44,051 bases of DNA from a virus. A program made the position numbers and the translations under genes. Where the stretch lies: IMG/VR virus record IMGVR_UViG_3300043466_002244, positions 1 through 44,051 of that record, one strand, 5' to 3'. Shown here one piece after another: positions 37,337-44,051 of the stretch (positions are counted from its first letter, which is position 1; each line of letters begins with the position of its first letter). Below the pieces are notes generated by a model. That model saw nothing but the letters and a program-made list of their open reading frames with translations, did no database searches and was not told the origin of the DNA.

Positions 37337-39250
37337 ATGAAACTACAAGAACAAATAAATAGAATACACGAAATGATGGGACTTCTTACTGAAGTATATA
37401 ATCCTAATGAGGTTCGGTACAAATATGTCGATGAAAAAAAAATAGTTACGTCAGAAAAATTTGACGAATTGAAAAATACATTCAAGGAATACCAACAATT
37501 CATATGGATTTTGAAAAAATTAGAATCAAATTGTATTTCGTATAATAAAATACCTGATTTTGTGGAATATTTCAAAATTTTCGATAAACATAAAAAAAAT
37601 TTTCCAATAAAAGATTTAGGTCAGATAAAAACTTGTTCAGATGTCAAAAATTTTATTTCAATATCAAATGAATTAATTGATAAAATTTCATTTGAAGATG
37701 AACATTTTATAAATTTTTCTGATATCAAAAAACTAAATGAAAATTTTATTGAATATATGGGTGTCCATAGTGGATATCAAGTTTTTGTAATTCCTCATCT
37801 TGACTATAATCTTGAGTACGAATACATGTATGAACCTATGTACAAAGCATACAAGAATATATTGGGGGATTGTGAAAATCGTAATAGGAATAATTATGTT
37901 AGATTTTGTACATTAACAAATAAACGAAAATTTGTAGACTACATAAATAAAGATTATCTTGTTGTTTTCCATCAAAAAAATAATCCTGAAACTCCCATAC
38001 AAATTAGCCCCTTTTATGACTCAGAGTGTAAAAACAAAAATAATAAATTCGATGAATTTTCAGATACTTGTGAACAACTAATGAAAATAGCAAGAGATTT
38101 AGCACCAAAAGCTCAAAATAATTTTCTTGAAAAGTTATCGAAAAAAGAAGAGGAAAAAGAATTGGAAAAAAGAAAAAAAGAAGAGGAGGAAAGAAAAAAA
38201 GAAGAGGAGGAAAGATTGGCTTGGACTGAAAACATAACACAAGCAAAAATAGATGAATTAGAAAGTATTTATGCTCCCTCAATAGTGGATTACGGATTGT
38301 TTGAAAAAATGGTAAAATTGTATCCAAATTATGAAAAATTGAGTTGGTTATTGAAAAGAATGGAATTAGGTTGTATTTCATATTATGATGTTGAAAATTA
38401 TATTGAATATTTCACAACCTTTGAAAATAAAAGAGACCTCTATCCAATCAAAAATTTAAAAAATATTAAAATTTGTGATGATGTTTATGAATTTGTTAGG
38501 ACATCCAAAAATTTGAAGAATTCAAATTTGAACGAACAAATAAATAGAATACACGAAATGATGGGAATATCCAAGGATGTTTTGACTGAAGGAAGATATA
38601 GTCAAACCATATTACAGATTTGGAGAGATATAAAAAGAGAGTTAATGGATTTCATCAGGGATGAAGAATCAACAGAACTTGAATGGGAGGAAGAATATTT
38701 CCAAGAAGAATTCGACTATGAAGATTTTATGGATGATGAAGAATATGATGACGAAGAGGAGGAAGAACAGTATTCAACAACTACTTTTACTGTGAGGCTT
38801 ACAGCTATAACTGAAGATATACGCACACCATATGATATTCATGCTGAACAAAAGTGGGACGATGAAGATAGCATAGATGTTGTTAATTTACAGATTTATA
38901 TTGATACGAATTTCAAGATGGAGAATCTCAATAAATTGTTTGCTGAGTTAAAAGATGTATTAAGACACGAAATAGAACATTTATATCAATCTGAGAATCC
39001 ATATAAAAAGGTCGAAGAAATACCCACCGATACATTTGCCGAAGAAGTATTAACACCAAAAGAAAAGGATGCTTATTTACAAGGTTTTTATACTCAGGCA
39101 AAAACAAGGAAAATGAAAATGGATGATATTATCGATGAATGGGCGGATGAAAGAGAAGAATTATTCAGTTCAATTGAGGAAAAAGAATATGTGAAAAAAG
39201 AATTGATTAAACACGGAAAGAAATTATTACCACAAGCAAAATGGAGATAA
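37337..39250 (+). CDS. Fusion of two tagged proteins with zinc-peptidase end
   Basis: Residues 1-20 are an MMG-type tag ending LTE. A helical module (about 40-115; FIWILKKLESNCISY) is repeated at about 330-390 (LSWLLKRMELGCISY), separated by a Lys/Glu-rich linker. A second complete MMG-type tag lies inside at residues 398-418, again ending LTE before Gly-Arg. After it the sequence resembles the whole 29308 protein: HEIEH (544-548) and LTPKEKDAYLQGF. A prohead protease could free the peptidase part. A TTG at 38528 could also be an internal start. Confidence 0.85.
   Translation: MKLQEQINRIHEMMGLLTEVYNPNEVRYKYVDEKKIVTSEKFDELKNTFKEYQQFIWILKKLESNCISYNKIPDFVEYFKIFDKHKKNFPIKDLGQIKTCSDVKNFISISNELIDKISFEDEHFINFSDIKKLNENFIEYMGVHSGYQVFVIPHLDYNLEYEYMYEPMYKAYKNILGDCENRNRNNYVRFCTLTNKRKFVDYINKDYLVVFHQKNNPETPIQISPFYDSECKNKNNKFDEFSDTCEQLMKIARDLAPKAQNNFLEKLSKKEEEKELEKRKKEEEERKKEEEERLAWTENITQAKIDELESIYAPSIVDYGLFEKMVKLYPNYEKLSWLLKRMELGCISYYDVENYIEYFTTFENKRDLYPIKNLKNIKICDDVYEFVRTSKNLKNSNLNEQINRIHEMMGISKDVLTEGRYSQTILQIWRDIKRELMDFIRDEESTELEWEEEYFQEEFDYEDFMDDEEYDDEEEEEQYSTTTFTVRLTAITEDIRTPYDIHAEQKWDDEDSIDVVNLQIYIDTNFKMENLNKLFAELKDVLRHEIEHLYQSENPYKKVEEIPTDTFAEEVLTPKEKDAYLQGFYTQAKTRKMKMDDIIDEWADEREELFSSIEEKEYVKKELIKHGKKLLPQAKWR
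38528..38590 (+). other. Internal copy of the MMG-type tag
   Basis: The DNA for NEQINRIHEMMG is almost the same as at the gene's own start (37337). It marks the junction between two once-separate tagged genes. Confidence 0.8.
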
Positions 39251-40644
39251 GAAATATAATAAAAAGAATACTCAAAGAATCCCATGCAGAAAAAGTTCAA
39301 AAAACTTTGGACAAGTATGGATTAGTTACCACATTAAAAATGTTTGGTAATGATATCAATAGATTGTCTAATATGTTACATATGACAGAAAAAGAATTAT
39401 TAGAAAAATATAATCCTTTCGAAACAATTTTTACTGATGAAGAATTCGAAAATTCGTTATTTGACACAATGTCTTGGATGAGAGAAAGACCTGGTACATT
39501 TTATCCTAGATTGAAAAATAATCCAATGGATAATGTTATTGAATTTATTATTGATGTTACAATTGATGATTTCCATTCCAAATTAGTTAATTTTGAAACA
39601 ACAGAATGGATAATACCTGATACACCAAAATTATTGTATTTGAAATTTGGAGATTTGTTAAAAAACAATAGTTTCTTCAAAAACTTGTATAAACAATACA
39701 GAACAAATACAGAAAAATTGGATGAAGAAATGTCTGAGTATGCAAGAACCTTGAAAAATGCAAGACAACAAGGTGCAGGTCTAAGATTTCCAAAGTCAGC
39801 AATCAAAGCTAACCCCAATCGATTTAGACCCTATAATAGAGAAGAAATTGATGAAGCTGACCCCAAAGTTGGTACTGGTAAAAAACCTGAAGGTTCTAGT
39901 AGAAGGTTATATACTGACGAAAATCCAAAAGATACAGTTTCAGTTAAGTTTAGAACCAAAGAGGATATTGTTGATACCTTGAACAAAGAAAGTTTCAAAT
40001 CAAAACCTCACAAAAGACAATCTCAAATCATTAATCTTATTCATCAAAGGGTGAGAGCTGCTTATCAAAATGCCAAAGACCCTGAGACAAAGAAAAGATT
40101 GAAAAGAGCTTATGATTATATCGAAACACAAAAAGAAAAATCAAAACAAAAGACAATAAGATTACAAAAAGAAGGTTTACACGATACATTTTGGGAAAAT
40201 GATGAAGGTGATAGAATTACTCTTATTGATTTATTAGACGCGACTAAAGATATTCCAATTAAAAAGATACCAGTAGAAAAGTTAAAGTCAAAACTATTAT
40301 CATGGGATGGTGATGAAGATGAAATAAAAAAAATAGATAAGGCCGATTTACAATATCCAATACTAATATTTGTTGAAGACGATGGTTCATTTATATCAAT
40401 CATAGATGGTCACCACAGAGCACAAAAAGCAATAAGAAAAGGGTTAGAAACAATCAAAGCAAAGATAATACCAATCAATTCACTTCCTAAAAATATTAGA
40501 AAAGTATTCAGTCATATGGGAAAACAAGGGGAAATCAGAGAGGGTGAATTAACAGAAAAATGTTGGCCTGATTATACTCAAAAAGGAATGAAAACAATGT
40601 TTGGTAAAAGATATCCTAATTGCGTTAAAAAGACAAAGAAATGA
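39241..40644 (+). CDS. Tagged ParB-like protein, 467 residues
   Basis: The tag MEIRNIIKRILKES contains ILKE. Residues 18-60 are the helical module (LDKYGLVTTLKMFGNDI) also seen after tags at 42654 and 43712. The middle is basic and helical. The C-terminal third has PILIFVEDDGSFISIIDGHHRAQKA, here read as IIDGHHR with its preceding strands, a ParB/Srx-like core. The end CWPDYTQKGMKTMFGKR...PNCVKK is a C-terminal motif I associate with phage proteins, possibly a metal or docking site. It overlaps both neighbours. Confidence 0.82.
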   Translation: MEIRNIIKRILKESHAEKVQKTLDKYGLVTTLKMFGNDINRLSNMLHMTEKELLEKYNPFETIFTDEEFENSLFDTMSWMRERPGTFYPRLKNNPMDNVIEFIIDVTIDDFHSKLVNFETTEWIIPDTPKLLYLKFGDLLKNNSFFKNLYKQYRTNTEKLDEEMSEYARTLKNARQQGAGLRFPKSAIKANPNRFRPYNREEIDEADPKVGTGKKPEGSSRRLYTDENPKDTVSVKFRTKEDIVDTLNKESFKSKPHKRQSQIINLIHQRVRAAYQNAKDPETKKRLKRAYDYIETQKEKSKQKTIRLQKEGLHDTFWENDEGDRITLIDLLDATKDIPIKKIPVEKLKSKLLSWDGDEDEIKKIDKADLQYPILIFVEDDGSFISIIDGHHRAQKAIRKGLETIKAKIIPINSLPKNIRKVFSHMGKQGEIREGELTEKCWPDYTQKGMKTMFGKRYPNCVKKTKK

Positions 40645-40958
40645 AATTAGAACAAACCATAAGAAGAATATTGAGGGAAGAAACTCAAAAGGATTTATCA
40701 CCAATCCTTGAAAATCTGTTAAATAAACTATTAGTTAAACATAATAAAGATATTTTATGTGGTGTTGAGGTTGTACAATCTGTTGATGGAGAAAGTTATG
40801 AAGTAACATTTACATTCATCGTTCATAGAGGTAAAGTATCGTTTTATGCCAAAGAAAAACACGATTCAATAATGAACGAAGCTTGGGATTTGGTTTACGA
40901 TTTTACCAACCAAACAATAGTTATGAAATCAAAATATGTAAGAACCTGTAATGAATAA
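40641..40958 (+). CDS. Tagged protein, 105 residues
   Basis: The tag MKLEQTIRRILREE contains ILRE. The body is beta-rich (CGVEVVQSVDGESYEVTFTF), with a helix at about 80. No known domain. It is coupled by ATGA to the upstream gene and overlaps the next one by eight bases. Confidence 0.82.
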   Translation: MKLEQTIRRILREETQKDLSPILENLLNKLLVKHNKDILCGVEVVQSVDGESYEVTFTFIVHRGKVSFYAKEKHDSIMNEAWDLVYDFTNQTIVMKSKYVRTCNE

Positions 40959-41334
40959 TATACAACAAACCATAAAAAGAATATTGAGGGAAGAATATAC
41001 TGATATTGGTGAAAGAACCAAAATGGAAAGGTATATATCAAAACAAGTGGAAACAGATTTACCTGAAACAATCAAAAACGACAATTATTATGGTGTTGTT
41101 GTTGATATTTATGACACTGATTATGGAAAAGTTTGTAGGATTTCAGTTTTATTCAAAAGACCTTTTACTGAGAATGAAGCTGATGAAGTCCATAATAAAA
41201 GAAGAGAAATACAAAAAACAATTAGAGATTTAGTACAAGATTTTTTCAAAGGTGGTATATCTATGGGTGTTTCTACCTTAGATTCTTATAACGATACTTC
41301 TTGGTATTATGAATCAAAAAAGACAAAGAAATGA
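40951..41334 (+). CDS. Tagged protein, 127 residues
   Basis: The tag MNNIQQTIKRILREE contains ILRE. The body (YYGVVVDIYDTDYGKVCRIS) resembles the 105-residue neighbour in strand order, so the two may be distant paralogues. Its last residues, KKTKK and stop, are encoded by the same DNA as the end of the 39241 gene. Confidence 0.82.
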   Translation: MNNIQQTIKRILREEYTDIGERTKMERYISKQVETDLPETIKNDNYYGVVVDIYDTDYGKVCRISVLFKRPFTENEADEVHNKRREIQKTIRDLVQDFFKGGISMGVSTLDSYNDTSWYYESKKTKK

Positions 41335-42278
41335 ACCTAAAACAAACAATAAGAAGAATATTGAGGGAACAAACTGAATCAGGTGGTGGTATTTTTTATC
41401 ACAACTCAGATTATGATATCAATTCATTTAACACCCAAATCAATAAAGACAAGAGAACTAACTATCTTTTCTTCAGTAATGAACCAAACACATTTATCGA
41501 CAGGAAATATACATATAAAGTTAAATTACAATTTGACCCCAACAAAATATTCAACACCTTCAAACATATTAATGATTATGGTATAAAATATACCTTGGAA
41601 GATTATAAAGATGAAGTATTAGAATTGTTTGAAGACAACCTAAGTTACTTTCTAAATGAATGGGAAAAAACTGGTGTGGATAGCATAAATGAAGTAATGG
41701 AATATTATATTGATGCTGGTGGAGATGAAGATGATATGGTGGGATTATTATATTATTTTTTAACCAAGTTCAATGATTCTTGGGCAATCTTGGAAACAGA
41801 TAAGTTTTTAGATTTCATAGAGTCAAAAGGTTTTAATGGTTTTGTAACACACGAAGAAGGATTGATTAATATTGCTTGTAAAGATTTCAAATCAATAGAA
41901 ATACTTGGAAAGAAAGAAATGTGGTCAGATGATGGCGAAGGCGTGAAATCATTAAAAGAAGATTCAAACAGAAAACTATTAGCATTCCAAAAACTAATTG
42001 ATAAATCTATAGATGGTATGAAAAAGGACTGTGAATTAGATAGTATAGATGATAGGAACATATCCATAGATACTTGTGATTTTTTAGAAGCATTAGTAGA
42101 AGCAAAAGTTGTAGATATTACGAGTGACAACACAATTCAAATTGTAATAAAATACTCATATCTTAGATATATTGACGAAAATCAATTTATATATGAGCTG
42201 AAACACGAATTGAAAAAATATGGTAATGTTAAAATAGATGTTATTGACTCAATCAACATACATAATAGACAATGGTAA
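41331..42278 (+). CDS. Tagged ADP-ribosyltransferase-like protein
   Basis: The tag MNLKQTIRRILREQ contains ILRE. The mature part starts IFYHNSDYDINSFNTQ, then NYLFFSNEPNTFIDRKYTYK and VKLQFDPNKIF. Further on come FIESKGFNGFVTHEEG and ACKDFKSIEIL. This order (YH...S start, phenylalanine-serine segment, long variable region, GFDG-like loop, final strand) is that of ART-fold phage proteins. The C-terminal 110 residues are another domain. T4 Alt is an ART protein packaged with a cleaved N-terminal tag, so the parallel is striking. Catalytic residues are not certain. Confidence 0.7.
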   Translation: MNLKQTIRRILREQTESGGGIFYHNSDYDINSFNTQINKDKRTNYLFFSNEPNTFIDRKYTYKVKLQFDPNKIFNTFKHINDYGIKYTLEDYKDEVLELFEDNLSYFLNEWEKTGVDSINEVMEYYIDAGGDEDDMVGLLYYFLTKFNDSWAILETDKFLDFIESKGFNGFVTHEEGLINIACKDFKSIEILGKKEMWSDDGEGVKSLKEDSNRKLLAFQKLIDKSIDGMKKDCELDSIDDRNISIDTCDFLEALVEAKVVDITSDNTIQIVIKYSYLRYIDENQFIYELKHELKKYGNVKIDVIDSINIHNRQW

Positions 42279-42279
42279 T

Positions 42280-42657
42280 ATGAACTTACAAGAACAATTA
42301 AATAGAATACAAGAAATGATGGGGATTGATTATAAATTAATTCCAACTGATGAACTCAGAAGACCAAATGGTTCAGTAGGGACACAAGGATTTACTCCTG
42401 AATCAATGGTTAGTTTATTAAAGCATATATCAAATGAAGAAAATTTTGACTTACCCAATTTTAATTCATTTAAAGATTTGATACTCAAATTAAGAGAAAT
42501 GCCAGAAATTATTGAATCAATATACAAATATGTTAAATCTGACCCAGTATTATTAATTAAATTACCTGATGATACTTATCATTTAAAAGATGGAAATCAT
42601 AGAGCAAACCTATTAAATTTGTTAAATGTTGATAAAATACCTGCAATTGTAAAATGA
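42280..42657 (+). CDS. Tagged small ParB-like protein, 125 residues
   Basis: I start at the ATG that gives MNLQEQLNRIQEMMG; the open frame continues upstream. The remainder is a minimal ParB/Srx-like domain ending LPDDTYHLKDGNHRANLL, with DGNHR as the key motif, then a last strand (IPAIVK). No clear (I/L)xE follows the tag. It is coupled to the next gene by an ATGA overlap. Confidence 0.8.
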   Translation: MNLQEQLNRIQEMMGIDYKLIPTDELRRPNGSVGTQGFTPESMVSLLKHISNEENFDLPNFNSFKDLILKLREMPEIIESIYKYVKSDPVLLIKLPDDTYHLKDGNHRANLLNLLNVDKIPAIVK

Positions 42658-43145
42658 ACCTACAAGAACAATTAAATAGAATACAAGAAATGATGGGGGT
42701 AAATGAATCAATATCACCCAAAGATAAAATGATTAATCTAATTGAAAAAAAAGGATTAATCGAATCTATCAAATTATTTGGTGTTAATAATGTTGCCAAA
42801 ACACTTGACACCACACCAATTGATTTGGCCAAAGATTTCTTCATTGATAAAGAGTTCTCAATAAAAGATTTTGAAATTAAAACTGGTGGATATGATTTTA
42901 ATTTTATGATTACAGATATTGATTGGGGAATGAATGATACTTGGGCTGTATATGTAAAAATATTAAAGGGTGAAGTTACACTAATTTTAATTGATGGTGA
43001 AACATATGACTTATGGGACTCTGATTTGTGGGAAAAAGATTTTTGGTGGGAAATACAAAGTGAAATAGATGATATTATTTATGATATTGTTGTACCATTT
43101 ACACCAATGAAAATAGATTTAGATATAAATCATAATTTGAGATAG
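42654..43145 (+). CDS. Tagged protein with K-Y-G module, 163 residues
   Basis: The tag MNLQEQLNRIQEMMG is followed by VNE. Residues 22-60 are the helical module (LIEKKGLIESIKLFGVNNVA) shared with 39241 and 43712. The rest is an acidic, Trp-rich beta body (FMITDIDWGMNDTWAVYVK). Function unknown. Last gene of the operon, with no terminator before the convergent neighbour. Confidence 0.82.
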   Translation: MNLQEQLNRIQEMMGVNESISPKDKMINLIEKKGLIESIKLFGVNNVAKTLDTTPIDLAKDFFIDKEFSIKDFEIKTGGYDFNFMITDIDWGMNDTWAVYVKILKGEVTLILIDGETYDLWDSDLWEKDFWWEIQSEIDDIIYDIVVPFTPMKIDLDINHNLR

Positions 43146-43712
43146 TTACAATTCCCTCTCCTTAAAATCCTCTAAACTTTTTACAATAATATCATATGTT
43201 TTTGGAATATAGATTTCCCTAAACCAATCCATCAATTCATTAGCATTTTCAAATGATTTAGGACAATCGAATTCGTGTAAATAATCATTAATAGTTTCAA
43301 ACTCTTTTTTATCCTCAGGTGAGTAAATTGGAGTTACTTCAACATTAAACATATCAATAGGTGTATTATTACCATCCCAATATGGTGTAGCATAAACAGA
43401 TAATCTATAATAGTTTTCTTCATCCATAAAATTACAATCCCATAAAACAACCCCTTCCAAACCTGAATAGTGTAAAGTACAATTTTTGTATTCTTTATTT
43501 TGATTAACCAAATCTCTGAGTAAATCACCAACAACAATTTCGTTTTCACTATGGAATGTATCTCCTTTAATTGGTAAACCACTAAGTTCAGCTAATTTCA
43601 ACTTATCAATACCAATCATTTTGGCAGTATCAACAAAACCATATTTTTTGATACTCACTTTCATTTTTTGGATAAACTTATCCATTTGATTTTCTGTAAT
43701 TATTATTTTCAT
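43146..43712 (-). CDS. Tagged protein with K-Y-G module, 188 residues
   Basis: A MKIIITENQMDKFIQKMK start resembles the MKKI-type tag, with ITE at residues 5-7. The K-Y-G module follows (IKKYGFVDTAKMIGIDKLKL), then a beta-rich body (LEGVVLWDCNFMDEENYYRL) and a helical end. It parallels the 42654 protein, whose stop codon is immediately adjacent on the other strand. The start overlaps the stop of the gene upstream on this strand. Confidence 0.8.
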   Translation of the reverse strand: MKIIITENQMDKFIQKMKVSIKKYGFVDTAKMIGIDKLKLAELSGLPIKGDTFHSENEIVVGDLLRDLVNQNKEYKNCTLHYSGLEGVVLWDCNFMDEENYYRLSVYATPYWDGNNTPIDMFNVEVTPIYSPEDKKEFETINDYLHEFDCPKSFENANELMDWFREIYIPKTYDIIVKSLEDFKEREL

Positions 43713-44051
43713 TAGTCGTAATATAATGTTCCCCTAATATCAACCATTTCTTCAATTTCATTGGGGTCGTATTTATCCAATAATGGGGTTCTCAATATAC
43801 TCATAGTTGAACCAACAAACTTTAAGTTACCCAAATCTTCAACCTGAGAATCAATTAAGCTAAACCAATCACCAACATACTCCAAGTTACCCAGTGTTTC
43901 GATTTTACTTTTACTTAAATCAAGATACTTTTCAACCTTTCTCAATTCACCCAATGATTTAATATTTTCGGTAATATCTACATCATTACCTCCCCAAAGA
44001 TAACCAATTTCTTTAAGATTACCCAAACTTGTAACCTTTGTGGTCTCCAAT
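43712..44051 (-). CDS. Leucine-rich-repeat-like protein, cut by window edge
   Basis: The frame is open to the window end, so the N-terminus is missing. Visible are at least four repeats of the form SLGNLKEIG, TLGNLEYVGDWFSLIDS, DLGNLKFVG, spaced about 20 residues apart. They match the repeats in the tagged protein at 3204. A short tail follows. Probably the missing start carries a tag as well; that cannot be seen here. Confidence 0.8.
   Translation of the reverse strand, partial: LETTKVTSLGNLKEIGYLWGGNDVDITENIKSLGELRKVEKYLDLSKSKIETLGNLEYVGDWFSLIDSQVEDLGNLKFVGSTMSILRTPLLDKYDPNEIEEMVDIRGTLYYD

Noticed and set aside
38155-38216. Short purine-rich repeats could be a CRISPR-like or regulatory repeat.
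   Set aside because: They encode a Lys/Glu-rich linker in frame, with no spacers, so they are a protein-level repeat.
1-44051. The window could be a bacterial chromosome because of the TonB receptor, T9SS protein and lipoprotein.
   Set aside because: There are no housekeeping operons, tRNAs or ribosomal genes in 44 kb, and gene density, size and content are phage-like. The idea is not excluded and needs the flanking sequence.

Overview
The window looks like part of a large, AT-rich tailed-phage genome (or a very phage-like element) whose host is a member of the Bacteroidota. Phage signs are the tightly packed genes with ATGA/TAATG overlaps, the many short unrecognised proteins, phage-type DNA methyltransferases, thymidylate synthase, a GIY-YIG homing endonuclease, a DUF3310-type protein and a peptidoglycan hydrolase. 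Host signs are promoters of the Bacteroidota form (TTTG-19-TAnnTTTG), a TonB-dependent receptor, a protein with a type IX secretion (T9SS) sorting tail and a lipoprotein with a Bacteroidota-style signal. No capsid, portal, terminase or polymerase gene lies in the window, so the phage call is inferred from context. I saw no tRNA, tmRNA, rRNA, CRISPR array or insertion sequence. Once the small genes I added are counted, no stretch over 300 bases is without a gene.

Layout. 1-2.0 kb: two unknown genes, a homing endonuclease behind an inverted repeat, thioredoxin and glutaredoxin. 2.0-6.7 kb: unknown genes, a tagged coiled-coil/repeat protein and a beta-helix lipoprotein. 6.7-15.4 kb: nucleotide and DNA-modification genes (DUF3310, Dam-like MTase, ParB-like protein, HAD phosphatase, cytosine MTase, hotdog thioesterase, ThyA, a second amino-MTase) with a patch of small, partly duplicated genes at 12.4-13.5 kb. 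15.4-19.4 kb: tagged DHH phosphoesterase, DUF192, NUDIX and three tagged genes in tandem. 19.4-23.0 kb: C5 cytosine MTase, SmpB, small proteins, a ferritin-like protein and a GH73-like glucosaminidase. 23-33.2 kb: unknown genes, a T9SS cargo protein, a tagged PcfJ-like protein, a tagged zinc-peptidase-like protein and a complete TonB-dependent receptor. 33.3-35.9 kb: ten small phage-type genes in one operon. 36-44 kb: a holin-like membrane protein, then an eight-gene operon in which every protein starts with a short tag, then two convergent genes.

The most interesting feature is a set of at least sixteen otherwise different proteins that begin with one of three short, basic, helical N-terminal tags. 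These are MKKIVRLTESDL-type, M(K/N)LxQTIRRILRE-type and MxLQEQxNRIxEMMG-type. Most tags end in or contain (I/L)-x-E, the known cleavage rule of T4-type prohead proteases. I propose that they are capsid-targeting sequences that load effector proteins into the phage head for injection with the DNA. The tagged bodies include three ParB-like DGxHR proteins, two HExxH zinc-peptidase-like proteins, an ADP-ribosyltransferase-like protein, a DHH phosphoesterase and a PcfJ-like protein. This overlaps the repertoire described for phage 'polyvalent' proteins, but split into separate small genes. Nucleotide identity around the tags, including DNA upstream of the start codon, suggests that the tag travels as a cassette.

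Two transcription signals are visible. One is the host-type TAnnTTTG box. The other is a phage-like (G/A)ATATTTAT box, usually 16-29 bases before the first ATG of a unit; it precedes most tagged units and the TonB receptor. Strong hairpin-plus-T terminators close most units and several serve both strands.
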